Source: Trichoplusia ni (Eukaryota; Arthropoda; Insecta; Lepidoptera; Noctuidae). Taken from it: a DNA stretch of 64,000 nt. The translations under genes were made by a program, and so were the position numbers. Where the stretch lies: the NCBI RefSeq assembly GCF_003590095.1, contig NC_039480.1:11509328-11573327 (forward strand), written 5' to 3'. The notes below the pieces were generated by a model, which did not search any database, had not been told where the DNA came from, and was given only the letters and a program-made list of their open reading frames with translations. Positions within the stretch are counted from its first letter, which is position 1. Every line of letters begins with the position of its first letter. Shown piece by piece: positions 10,648 to 22,545 of this stretch.

Positions 10648-12767
10648 TTAATACGAACTTTTGAAGCAGGAATGAAAAAAATGGCGATATAAAAGCGAGA
10701 TGTTGCTAGGCGTAATGTAGAGCACTATCTTACTCTCTTAAGGTTTTCTCAAATTGCTCATAGCACAAACAAGATTCGCCTTACATTTCCAAGTTACAAG
10801 ACAAAACAGCAGCGAATATGAATACGAAGAATACGCTTCCTGTATAACCGTCCATCTTTATAGCTGTTGCATTATTCATTTGATATTTAAACGTTTGCTG
10901 ATCTCGTGTCAAAAGCTGACAGACTAAAGTAAATGGTGTATACAGACATTGTGTATGAAGGGTGTGGTTAAGAGCAACATTAATTGCTGGGTCAGCTGGT
11001 TTTTTTATATTAATAAAAGTTTAAATAAAACCATATTTTATCCGTCAGATCAAAACAATAGTGTAGTTGTTTTTTTTATAAATGAAAACTTAAAGAATAC
11101 TTGGTATTGAAAACTACTTGGTATAGATTGCTTCTGATAAAATGAGCCAAGTAAAGTTTGCATAAAAATAAAAAATAAATACTCAAAAGATTTTCAAAAT
11201 ATCACACGAAAACTATCACCAAATCAACGACAAATATAGATAACTAAACCCTTTATCGACAAACTTTTCTCATCCATAAATAAAACGGCAATCGTCGAAG
11301 TTTAAAAACTATAGACATTTTGATTTATATCGTTCAGTGTAATCTGTCAGTGAAGTTTCTTTGGCCGCAACTCCTTGTGATCAATCTGCCGCCGTATCGG
11401 CCTTTCCTTTTATTCCTGTACTTATTAACAATCGTCACCGCTTTCTCTTTGATGTTGATCAATTTAAATGGAAGCTCCCCGTTTTACATCGGCATTTGAA
11501 GCTTGCAATTTATTTAATGTTACATTACTGAAATTGTTTATGATGATTCTTAAGCGTTGAAACGGACATGCGATTTCATTTTATTTTTTTGTTCTTCAAA
11601 ATTGCTTTTTAGAATAAAAAGAGTTCTTGTAAAATAAAATAGTGATTTTTTATTAAATTGAAGTTAAAGAATTAGCATAAAATGTAGGTTTTTTTTTTAA
11701 GCAAAAGCTCAAACAACATATTCGCAAAAAAGTGATGTATTATCGAAGTACGAAACTGGCAAATTAATACTACCTAACTACAAAACAAAATATGCTGAGA
11801 GCAAAACAAAAAAGTGCTCATCCGACAAAACAAGTCTATTGGGAAGTAAAGATTCTACCACGTCAGAGATATGGAAGTAGCACAAGGCTGTATCCACATT
11901 TAATCCAGCAATCAGCACTGCAAATATTGATATTGGTAACTCGCCCGCCAAGCAACGCTTGCTCTTGGCCGGCTTTGATTTCATTAACATTTATTTACGT
12001 TGTTTATTTTAATTTACCATAGGTGTTTGGTTTTATTTCAGTTATTGTTGATCCAAGCATAATAGAATCCGATGTTTGTTTTGACAATTGATCTTGTTTT
12101 GGTGTATGTTGGAGCATGGTTACGGAAATGTTGAATCCCGATTTCCTTGTAGCTAATATTAACTTCGTTGTTTTTGCTATAAGGTTTAATGGATTAAATT
12201 ACTTAGAGAAATAACTTTATAATTTAAATTGATGAGTCCGAAGCATACGTGATAAAGGCGTTACATGTTAAAAAAAGCGTGTACTCGCAATGGGAGATTT
12301 AAATACTGGTATCATTATTTTAATAATAAATTGATTATACGTCATCGAATTCCCATTTCAAAATGACACTTAATATAATTGACTGTGCTACATTTGATCA
12401 ATTGATAAACTCGTTATGTTTTCAAAAAAAACATTGAAATACAATCCTTCCCTTAACGCAAGGTTGTTTAATATAATCATATTATTGCAAAATGAAACAT
12501 TCTTCCGTACATTTCTCCATTTATTTGGTATTGTTACCAAGCGGATCGTAATAAAATGTAATATAGCCGATATTATGACAGCTGCCGTGACATATGAGAA
12601 CTTATAAATTGAAACGTGTCAGACTGTCTTACAAGCTCAAGAGATACATATTAGGTGACTATGGGATCTTACAGGAATAAAGTAGTGATTTTGTACTACA
12701 CTAACTGTAACTAGACTTATAATTATATGGTTTCAAACATATTACAATTTTCAAATGTTTGTCTTAA
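10648..12767. other. no gene seen
   Basis: AT-rich sequence without recognisable coding regions. The pair of overlapping frames at about 11780-12020 on both strands is short and shows no family motif. Confidence 0.55.
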
Positions 12768-12950
12768 GGACGGATAGCTGAGTAGTTGAGGTTGCCAAGC
12801 CAAATCCACTGTAAGCGCAGCGCACCACGAGATGGATTCCCGCGTAGGACAAGCGTTTTAGTGATTCACTAATGCTTTTTCTGACTCTGGGCGTCTTCGT
12901 GCATGTGACTTGAATATTTGTGAAGATGCGACACATGGATTAAAGTCCAT
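12768..12950 (+). mobile_element. tRNA-derived SINE, plus orientation
   Basis: The copy begins 'ggacggatagctgagtagttgaggt', a degenerate pol III A box, and continues to a weak B box at 'gatggattcccgcg'. After it comes the body 'taggacaagcg ... ctgggcgtcttcgtgcatgtgacttgaatatttgt'. The same order of blocks is found in reverse complement at 57838-58003, which has better preserved boxes. Two independent copies support calling it a SINE. Confidence 0.7.
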
Positions 12951-14744
12951 AGAGCGGGAGTCAAAATTGTGAGAAAGTACAAGCTCACATTATTTTCAAA
13001 CTTAATAAACATAACGAATCAAAGAGGCTTGGGCAAACATTTGCGCATTCCATAAACATTTGTTCTAATGTTACTTTAATTTTAAACTTTAGCCGTAAGA
13101 CTTGCAATTTGGGACAACGTTTTACGATAAACGTTTCATTTTCGAAAACCCTGCATTTGAAAATCCGTTTCAAACCCGTTTTACGACAGTACGTTTTACT
13201 TTTTATCTAAAATGAAATAATTTAAGTACAGTTGGTACGCGAGAACATTTCCCACACGTCAGCGTATATGTAGAAACTAGATAGAGTGGGCGAACCATAG
13301 TATGATGGATCTGAGAACCCATTAAGGAGATTGACTGCTATATTGTGTGTGGAAACATCGCAGACGTTACCGCACTGTTGTTTGAGATTAATTTTGGTTT
13401 TAGATTTTGTATTCATAAATATACACAAGTTGTAAAGTGGTGGTACGTATTAAGTCTTACCTGCAATGACTAAAATAAATATCTAGGCTAGTATGGAAAA
13501 AAGCTCGTGTTTAGTACTTTTCTCGGCAACTAAACCATCATCATTATTCGACATGTTTAAATTTTCCCGACGAAACATATTTTTAGTAAAAGTATTCATT
13601 GCGGCATAATTATTATTTCCTTTTTAGTTAGCTTTATAATTATAAACAAATAAAAATATTCACATACAGATCAAATCTTTATCAAAACATCTAAACGTTC
13701 ATTATTACACGTGAAGCAAAAGAGTCGAAACTGATACCACAACATAAAACTAAGTAACTCTATTTATACTCAAAACGGTACACGAACTGAGAAACACTAA
13801 TAAATAAAGTTCGAAGTGTTACATTTAGTAATCACCTCGCCTAGGCCGTGTTTGTTCGGGCCAGTATTTGTAGGGCCTGCGTGAGTCCCACACAAACATT
13901 TGAGTTCAACGTGTAAGTACTAAATTCTATTTGTCTGTAATAGCGTCAGAGGAAATTATATTTTGACAAACGGGTAGTTCAAGGGTATCTTGCGTTCTTT
14001 TGTTTTCGGTTGGCCTTTTAATATGCTTCAAAGTGTGTCGAATGAGTTTTTAACGATGAAGTTTTTTATTTGTCTTTATAATTAATAGTAAAGCCATTAC
14101 AACGTTTTTGGCTTTAAGAATTACGTACATAACAGATAATATTGAGCTCTTGTTCGAGATAACATTTCATAAAGTCAATGCGATGAAATGCAACAAAACT
14201 GTCTTGTCTCGAATAAGCACTCGACAATACATACAATAACAAAATAAGGCAGAATTTGAGCCACAAAGGAGACTTACACACGTCATAACAGTCGATGGTT
14301 TGTCTCATGTAAATTTCAACATAATTGGTGTCGTATCAACAGTTTCAGAGGAAAAATCTGAATAACTTATACCATAAGTAGCCATTAGCGAGGTAATGAA
14401 GGCAAAATTACTGTCAATAGATAGTCAGAACCGAATATGAGGCTAAGTTAATCGAAGTCTAGGTTGCGTAAAAAGTCGCCGTTATTTTCTATTGGAAAGC
14501 TTAGTAGCAGTAGGTAAAGAAAATATACTAAAAAAAAATTTATACGAGAAGCTAAATATAATAGGATTAATGTAGTGAAAAGGTCAAGTGTAATTTGTTC
14601 GAATTTGTGGTTATACCTGAGCCTAGATTAATTAAATTCTTATTTTTAGGTAGTACATAGGTCAAAGGTTAAGGTAATATTTATAATAAAGTAGTCAAAG
14701 GAATTTTAAAATTGATAACTAAAGTTGAATAGTTGCTTTTGGAG
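12951..14744. other. no gene seen
   Basis: AT-rich sequence. Open frames up to 68 codons are present, with no motif, splice structure or coding bias that would support a gene. Confidence 0.5.
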
Positions 14745-14952
14745 TGCTTTACTTACCAAAAACCCTTTTCTAAGGCTGCGCTGTGTGTCAGTCTGTCCAT
14801 TATGGTATTTCTGATGAAACTACACAGGATCATTACAAGAAATAATAACAAAACGTTTTTCAGCAACGTTCTCGTGAGGTTTATTTAACTTATAGGTATC
14901 TGCACTGATCGCTTAGTGTCGCGCGTCCGAATCGTACTTGGCCGGTTTTTTC
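14745..14952 (+). repeat. dispersed insect repeat ending in 'cttggccggttttt'
   Basis: The 5' part contains 'aaggctgcgctgtgtgtcagtctgtcc' and the 3' end is 'gcgcgtccgaatcgtacttggccggttttttcgg'. These are the two ends of a family common in Lepidoptera, in which 'gtccgtccgtctgtc' lies near the start and 'ccgactcgcacttggccggttttt' at the end. The 5' half of a related copy lies at 30061-30266. Confidence 0.6.
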
Positions 14953-17900
14953 GGTTTTAAATAATAACTTTATCTTGCCAGATTAATTTCTTGAATATAG
15001 CCACAGGGATAGTTTGATCTTATCAAATGTTGGCAACCATAACCTCAAGTACATTCAACTCTTTGTCATCTCGTCTTTCTAAGGTTGAGGTTTAATTGTC
15101 TAAACGAGATAAATACGTATTCATACTCACGTCTTATTGCAAGCCCTATTGTCTTTCTAACTATCTTTATTTTAATTAAATAGGTTTTTACGGCTTTTGT
15201 TTAACAAACTATCATTTGCTAATTAAAATTAAATTGACTTTAGTTTGATAGGGACGATAAAATATCGATTAGGTTAATACACAAAAAGATATAATGACAT
15301 CACAAACAATCATAACAAAATTCTCTTGCCTAATAAAAGCAAATATTTGTTATGGTGTCAAAAATAGTGGCTTTTGTTTGGAAGCCTCCTTAAATACTTA
15401 TAGAACTCTGTTTTTCTTAAACAAATAAGAACAGGTCTTCCGTAAAAAAAACAATGTCCTTAATAATCCGTTATTCAAAACCTGTAAGAGACGAACAGAG
15501 AGCGTTTTCAAGAACAGAGAGAGAAGGAACCAAGAACATTAAGAAGAATGCATTATGATAAGACTGTGGTACCGCTTACCATAATATTTGCCTTATATCG
15601 ACTAGCTATACCAAGTACAAGTTCTCGGCAAGGTATTATAAAAGCGATTAAGGATTTACATCTCCAGCATACTAAGACCGATAATACAGCAAGCGCTGTT
15701 TGATGAAGTATGCTGAGAGCCACTACGCATTAGTTGCAGAGTTTAGTCACGGATTTTAAATATATATTACTTATTAATGGTGATTTTATCCAACAACTTT
15801 ATTATTAAAGTTGGTGAAGAATGTGCTAAATTGTCCATTGAAACCTAGACTTTCGAAGGCCTCGAAGATGATTAAATTTTGACCGCTTCAGCAGCTAATT
15901 TGATAGTTTTGAAAAGGTTGGAAGCTTCTTTAATAAATTTACTTATATTTTTGTTGTATAGAGTTCGGTTTCAAAGACCTTGTACGAACTCCAAACTGTT
16001 TCCAATTAATTTGGACAAACATGTCTGATTCGCCTCCAAGAAAATGATGTGAACTAAAAATCAAAACTAAACAGATTCAAAATTTATTCAACACAGTTAC
16101 AAAAATTACAATATCCACCAAAAATAAAACAATCTCACGAAAAAAAAATCGCGCAATAAATCGTGACGTCAGTCATTGTCAAACGAACGCTGCTCAAAAA
16201 CTACGACCGCTAATTATCAAAGGCGGGAATGATGAAAAACAAGACTGATACAATTTCTGACATCAGTCAAGTCACAAACAAGATTACAATGTAATCAATC
16301 AGCTGGGACGAAGACGTTGACGGCAATTAATCAAGAGGCGAGCACCACGCTCAGTATCTTGGACCCAAGTCTACGGTTAAAAATGGAAGAAGTAATGGCT
16401 GCCACTGACGTCATTGTATAGACAAGTGGAGAACTGACTAGTGGTTCCTGGTTACGAGGTTATTATAGTGTACCAGAAGAAATAGAAAGTATTTACTTAA
16501 ACTGTCTGTTTCTTTTTATTTTCGTAGGGTTGATGTTCAACCTGGTGTCAGAGTTCTAAACGGTCTGTAGCCCTGAAGTTTGTTTCTTAAGAATAATATA
16601 TTTAATAACGATTTACTGACGTGTTTTTATCGGCACGTATTTAACCCGACTATTGTCTGACCCAAAAGAGTCCTTAATCATGAGCCTACTGTACACTACA
16701 GCTGTAGAAAAAAGTCAATACTGAGGTGTGAATCAACAAAATCAAAACTATTCAATATTATATATTAGTAAAAATATCTGACTAATAAGCATCTGATGAC
16801 GAAGTGTTGTAATTTTTCAGTAAATTCTAAGACAACTAGAACTCAGATGGGAAAAATAAAAATTGAACAAAGGTCTGGTCACTGGGAGCCTTGAAGAGCA
16901 GTGGGTAAAGAGAGATAACTCTTACGCATTGTAGAGCGGCGTGTAGCTTCCACAAGTCTTTAAAATGATTCGGTATTCCTTCGCAGCTCTATATTAATGG
17001 TTAGCTAAATCTCGGCGTCTGTGACACGTTTCAGACACCACTAGCTGAGTAGAAAGATCTTAAGGCTGTTCAAGTAGCCGACTACAGTTAAGAGGCGACT
17101 TTAAAAAAGGAACGTCATGACTTTTTTTTAATCTCTTTCCTTTCTAATTTTAAAAGTTTTGCAGAATTGTCACACTTGCTGTAAAGCGTATGTTTTTTTT
17201 GCGTTTGGGTTTTAATTTTGCTTGTGGTTTAATATTTTGGAGTATAAACAATAGATAGTTTGGATACATTATTATGTGCGATGGATTTCAGGAAAATAAT
17301 TCCATAATAAACGTGAAAATACTTGAGCTTTTATAAAACTAAATTAAATATGTTTTTATAAAACAATATTTTGAAAATGTAGCTGAATATTATATTCCAG
17401 AATTTAATCATACAAATCAAGTTACATTGGCAACTGGCCATTACGAAATCATTACAGTTTAGTTAATTAAATAGATACAATGAGTGAACATTTTCAGAAC
17501 CCACAATCTGAATACGGCCTTAATTACGATTAAATGAGCATCATTAACGCGCCCGAACAATGCTTAATAAGAAAGTGCTTTGTAAAAACAAAACACTTTT
17601 TCAATTCGAAACAAATGAAGGTACTTTTCATACAACCTAGGACTGAGGCCTAATGATGTCAGTCCAAACCCGGGCAAATTGACAAACCCAATTACGTAGT
17701 TTTATTCGGGTTGAAACGAGGCCTAGATATCATACAGTTCTTATATATTTAAAAACAAATCCTCCAAAAAATTAGCTTTGTTTATTAAACTTGGAATCCA
17801 AGATTAACTTGAATGTTTATTATTTGAAGTTTGCAGATAAAATGAAAATAATAAACCACCATTTCAGCGAAGAAGATGGGGAAATAAGGTAAGATAATGT

Positions 17901-18750
17901 TGACTGATACTGGGGATACGGGCGTATTGCTATAATTACGGTTCGTCGTCGCAGCTTTAGACGTTTACGAGCTGATATGAAACGTGCTTGTCAAGGTACC
18001 TATTGTACTTTCTGCTGTGATTGCAATCTGTCCTATGAACGTCAACAACCTATTGTTAAACGTTGAGTTAATCTCTGTATAGTACGCTGATACTAAGCAC
18101 AATAATTACAAACGTGCAATATTGTCCTTAATTAGCGTAATTGGGCGTACTCGCTAAAATGAAACAAATTAAAGTTTAACTAGCTAGCAACAAACTGCCG
18201 ATGACAATAGTTTTACGCGTTTTAAAATAGAACTTGCAAAGTGTGAAGGGTGTAGAATTGTTTGCGCTTTTTAAAAACATTGTTGGGAAAACAGTGCATT
18301 TGTTGAATGTCACGTTACAGTGAATAGTGCAAGCGACAATAATACATCAGAACCACGTAATTGGGATTAAAAGTCTCCAACAATACACCGGCGGCTCGTT
18401 CACAGCGAGCGCTCTGTAATTTTTACTGGAACGTTAATACAATTATGTGAATCTATTTTATAAAACCTTTGCTGAATCATTTTAGAACGAACGTCAAACA
18501 GCCACTTGTTTATTATAGAGCACTTTTTTGGAGTTTGTTTCCCGAAAATATGTCGTAATTTTTTTTTGTAGAGTATATGAACCTACTTAAAACTTTGAAC
18601 AAAAATATGCTGATGTTAAATTTTCAAACACTTCTCCAAAAATCTAGTATGTATGCGAGTATGTGACACAAATATATTCAACTGATGTTAGAAATACAAG
18701 TAGATATAAATCTGCTTCTATGTTTCACAAACTACTCTTTCACAATCGAC
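14953..18750. other. no gene seen
   Basis: No coding sequence is recognised. A piece at about 16890-16985 ('gcattgtagagcggcgtgtagcttccac') resembles blocks at 19228 and 24050 and is probably an old repeat. Confidence 0.5.
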
Positions 18751-18991
18751 GACCTCCGTGGTCGAGTGGCGTACGCACCGGTTTCAAGGAGTCGCTATCT
18801 CTGAGGTCCCGGGTTCGATCCCCGGTCGGGTCAATGTAAAAATTCTTATTTCTACATTGTCTCGGGTCTGGGTGTTTGTGGTACCTTCGTTGTATCTGAA
18901 TTCCATAACACAAGTGCTTTAGCAACTTACTTTGGGTTCAGAACAATGTATGTGATGTTGTCCGCATTTATTATAGCATTTATTTATTTAC
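18751..18991 (+). mobile_element. tRNA-derived SINE, plus orientation
   Basis: A tRNA-like head carries a clear A box (TGGTCGAGTGG, 18759-18769) and a perfect B box (GGTTCGATCCC, 18812-18822). It is followed by the body 'tctcgggtctgggtgtttgtggtacc' and 'ccataacacaagtgctttagc', and ends near 'atgttgtccgcatttatt'. The lack of a pairing acceptor stem and the long conserved body show that it is a SINE and not a tRNA gene. Confidence 0.85.
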
Positions 18992-21900
18992 TGAATATCG
19001 GATGCAATGTTTTACTAAAACAATTTTATATTTCTAAGATTTTCAAGCATGAATAAAAAATATATCCTTCATTAATAGTTTTCCTATAAAAATCTGGAAA
19101 ATATGTGACTTCTAGACAAACGGGCGACATCCAAGAGACTTACTGTACTCTAAAACTACTAACACAACTCGTGGGACTCGAAAAAGAACTATAACCTACC
19201 ATTATATATTAAAGTAAGAATATAGCAGTTGCTGGAGCGAGACAGCGCTATTCAAAACGTAGAGTAGTTTCTCGCTTCTTCGACCCCAAGTTTTAGTTTA
19301 GGAGTAGGTGGTAGATCCCCGTTCGTAGAATCCTTGTGAAATATTCAATGTGACGTAATAGAACCGGGCGCGGACTCACACTGTGAACCTTATTTATTAT
19401 GCCACGCTTTACGCTTTAGGCTGTATGGATTTATAAACTCTGCGCTATTTCTACAATATTTTAAAGTATTCTGAGTCATATTTGTCAACCGCAACTGCGA
19501 CTTCTAAGATGTGTGTGCCGTTTTTAGGAGTTCTATGTATGTAGTGCAAGGTTTCGTCGTAATTGGTAAAATCAGTTTTGAATTGAAAATATAAGATTTT
19601 CAGGCATATTTTACATGCATGTGATGATCATATAGATAACGAAAATTTCCAAGTCACCTAGAATTTTTAAGCAGTCCGAAAGCCTACAAAATGAGTCAGT
19701 TTTTAGAAAATTCGCATTGTGCTACGATAACTTTTATACGAGTTCCAATTATATTAAAATGTACAATGTACAAATTTATTAAAATATCTGTAGCTAAAAA
19801 TAATTAGATATATCTAAAAAGGTTCAATAACATACTTCCAGTTTTAGCTTTACAGGGTTTTAAAAATAACTATACTAGGATTCTCAAAACAAGAGTAATA
19901 TTCAAGGTCAAGGTTATTCCTCTGAACATTTTTAGAATTGTTGCCTCGGCGACTATCTCGACGAGTACATGTTTAAGGAATTTTCCAATAATCAGTATGA
20001 CAATGGAACGGCGGTAAAGCAATGGAAATATGTCAAATTATTTATTTTGCGAGATTTTTCTTATTTCTCATTGAAAATAGATGAGATATTCAGTTATTCT
20101 TAGAGACTAATGTTTTAGTTGCCGTGGAAAGTCTAATTCAAATAAACGTACTTTAAGAATGTTGGTTTGATGAACACTATCATTTTGTTCTGTGTCTAGG
20201 TATCATTTATCTACATATGCACCTATATATATTTGTAGTTTAAGTCTAGTACTCAGTAATAAAAGTTTTGGTAAGTTTAAGACTAGATGGCGTTGCATAA
20301 AAGCTGCCAAATATTATTATTATTAAAAAGTTAAATCAAAATGGTTGTCGTCGATACCGAGACCACCTCCTGCTTAGCGATGTTCACGTCTTTTTTCAAC
20401 TAAATCATAATACAGAGAATCCAACAGCGAGTGTGGAAATGGTCCCTTAAAAGGACCGAGTCTCTCATTATCCTATTTCGTTCATTTTCGAACGCAGCTG
20501 GCTCGGGAAACCACCATCTTGCATCGACGGAGTCGAGTAACGAACTTAAGTGAAGTTAATGACTCCCAACTTCGCTACTTCGCTCTCGAAGAAGGCGATA
20601 CGGAATTGGTCGGTAGAAAGTTAACCCGCAATCGGGGATGTATTCGTGTGAATTGTTCTTTTATCGGATTCCTTTCTTGTTGCTGTTTTTGTGTTAGAAT
20701 TGTAGTGTGTCCATTCTACTGATTAGACATTATGTGTTTGGGAATGTTTCTTTATTACTTCAAAATGTATCAGTTACTTCTGTGACTACAGTGCGAATTA
20801 TAATGGCATTTATAATTAACCAAAATTGAATATTACACAAACCGCAAACAAACAACGTGAAAGCAAAATAAATACTCGCTAATTCGATAGTCTAAAATAA
20901 TTTACTTCAGACTACCTAAACATTTCCAACTATGTTTGTTGCATTATAATCTTTTGTCTAACAATAATCGCCAGACACCTGTACCATGAAATATAAAGTT
21001 TATTCCGCTTAACCGAGCAAAAGATGCACGTAACAATGCAGTAGCGGGCTCCTCGTTAATTAGCAAGGAAATGCCGCTACGGCGCTAACTTCGCCGGCTT
21101 CAAAGTGAAAACTTTACAACTAAGTACGCGAAAAGTGATAGTCGGAATGAAGAGGTAATATAGCCTTTATAACAGCCAGTTTATTGGCTGAATAAGTCAG
21201 CCTCATTGGTTTAAAGTTTAATTAGGTTTGCCAGTAAACATACATGAGCGTTTCGCGGTCGATTTCAAATGCTTGTTTATTTCGTACATTTTGTTCAGTG
21301 CGTCGTACAGATTCATTTTATATTAAAGCGGTGGTAGTGCTCCTACTTGGGACCACTTTAAAGTTTCAGTAATGAAGTAGTATCGGAGTGCTGAAACTTA
21401 CAATTTTAGATTTTGAGGTTATAAGATGTTATGAGCAAGAAGCTTTTTTGGCAAACGTTGTTATACCTGTATTAAGATAAGTTTTATGGATATTCGTGTG
21501 TATTTAGAGAATTGTCATATTATTATCCAACGGATAAGTAGAACTGATACAACTTAAGGATAATAAACGAATCGAGGTTATTGTCTTTAAACTAATCCCG
21601 TTGTACGAAATTTAATTCTTGTATCGTGTGCCATTTTTACAAAGAGTCAGGTCACATGCTGACATACATCCATCCCATTGTTAGTAAATTGATACATAAT
21701 AGTAAATGGAACAACTATAAACGTTCTAATATTGTGGTTTAGATAATATCCTTGAGATAGGTTTCACATCAAACAGAAAAATAATATATTGTTGCCTTAT
21801 AAGTATACTTGATACAGATTTAAGGCTCCGCCAGACGCGATCCCAAAAATTCAATTTTCACGCAATTCCGTTCCATCCACTTTTCTGTCTCAAAAGAAAA

Positions 21901-22443
21901 GTTCGTGTATTATAAGCAAATAAACTGAAATCCATTACAGTATAACAAAAGAGGAATGTACAATTATTATTATAATATTGTCATTAAATATTATTTAAAA
22001 AAATCATATTATATTTTATATGTAAATATTATTTTATTTCTCAAAGGAGTAAAAGTTACATAACAATGTCTTTAATTAATTTATTAATATTTACATTCAA
22101 AGTGTAAAATTATTTTTAACCAGAATATAATGTCGTGTCAATTATTTTTCATTTAAAATTATTGTACCTGCTTAACAGAAAAAAATACTTTATATTACTA
22201 ATAACAGCGGAATAATACCAGAATTGAAATGAAATGTAAAAAAAAACATTATCCAACCGTCTTGCATTATCTTTATATGTTGATTTCATGTCGCAGTCAT
22301 CAAATTTACATTATGTCTAAGACCGTTTTATGAAAGTGCAAAATGGTAATAATGAGATTTAAACAAAATATGAACCAAGCAATATCAAACCGTCTTAATC
22401 TGCATTTGCATAAGTTAATTAAAATTATAGTTTCGGAAAATTA
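18992..22443. other. no gene seen; old repeat pieces
   Basis: At 19228-19330 lies 'gagcgagacagcgct ... gtagagtagtttctcgcttc', similar to 24050-24150. At 20180-20310 lies 'tgtctaggtatcatttatctacatatg ... gactagatggcgttg', similar to the body of the SINE at 37193. The remainder is AT-rich and unrecognised. Confidence 0.45.
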
Positions 22444-22545
22444 CCAGTGCTTTACTCCTTGTAAAACACTGGTACTTAGCTGAAACCGGTTAGACTGGTA
22501 CCCGACCCCTACTTAGTTGGGAAAAGGCTAGGCCAATGATGATGA
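22444..22545 (+). repeat. LINE/SINE 3'-end repeat with GAT-type tail, plus orientation
   Basis: The block 'ccttgtaaaacactggtacttagctgaaaccggttagactggt ... gttgggaaaaggctaggccaatgatgatgag' is a very common lepidopteran repeat end. A second copy is found in reverse complement at 31890-32025. The short ATG/GAT tail fits retrotransposition. Confidence 0.7.

Noticed and set aside
18740..18925. Possible tRNA gene or 61-codon minus-strand peptide
   Set aside because: A and B boxes are present but no acceptor stem pairs, and the long conserved body marks a SINE.
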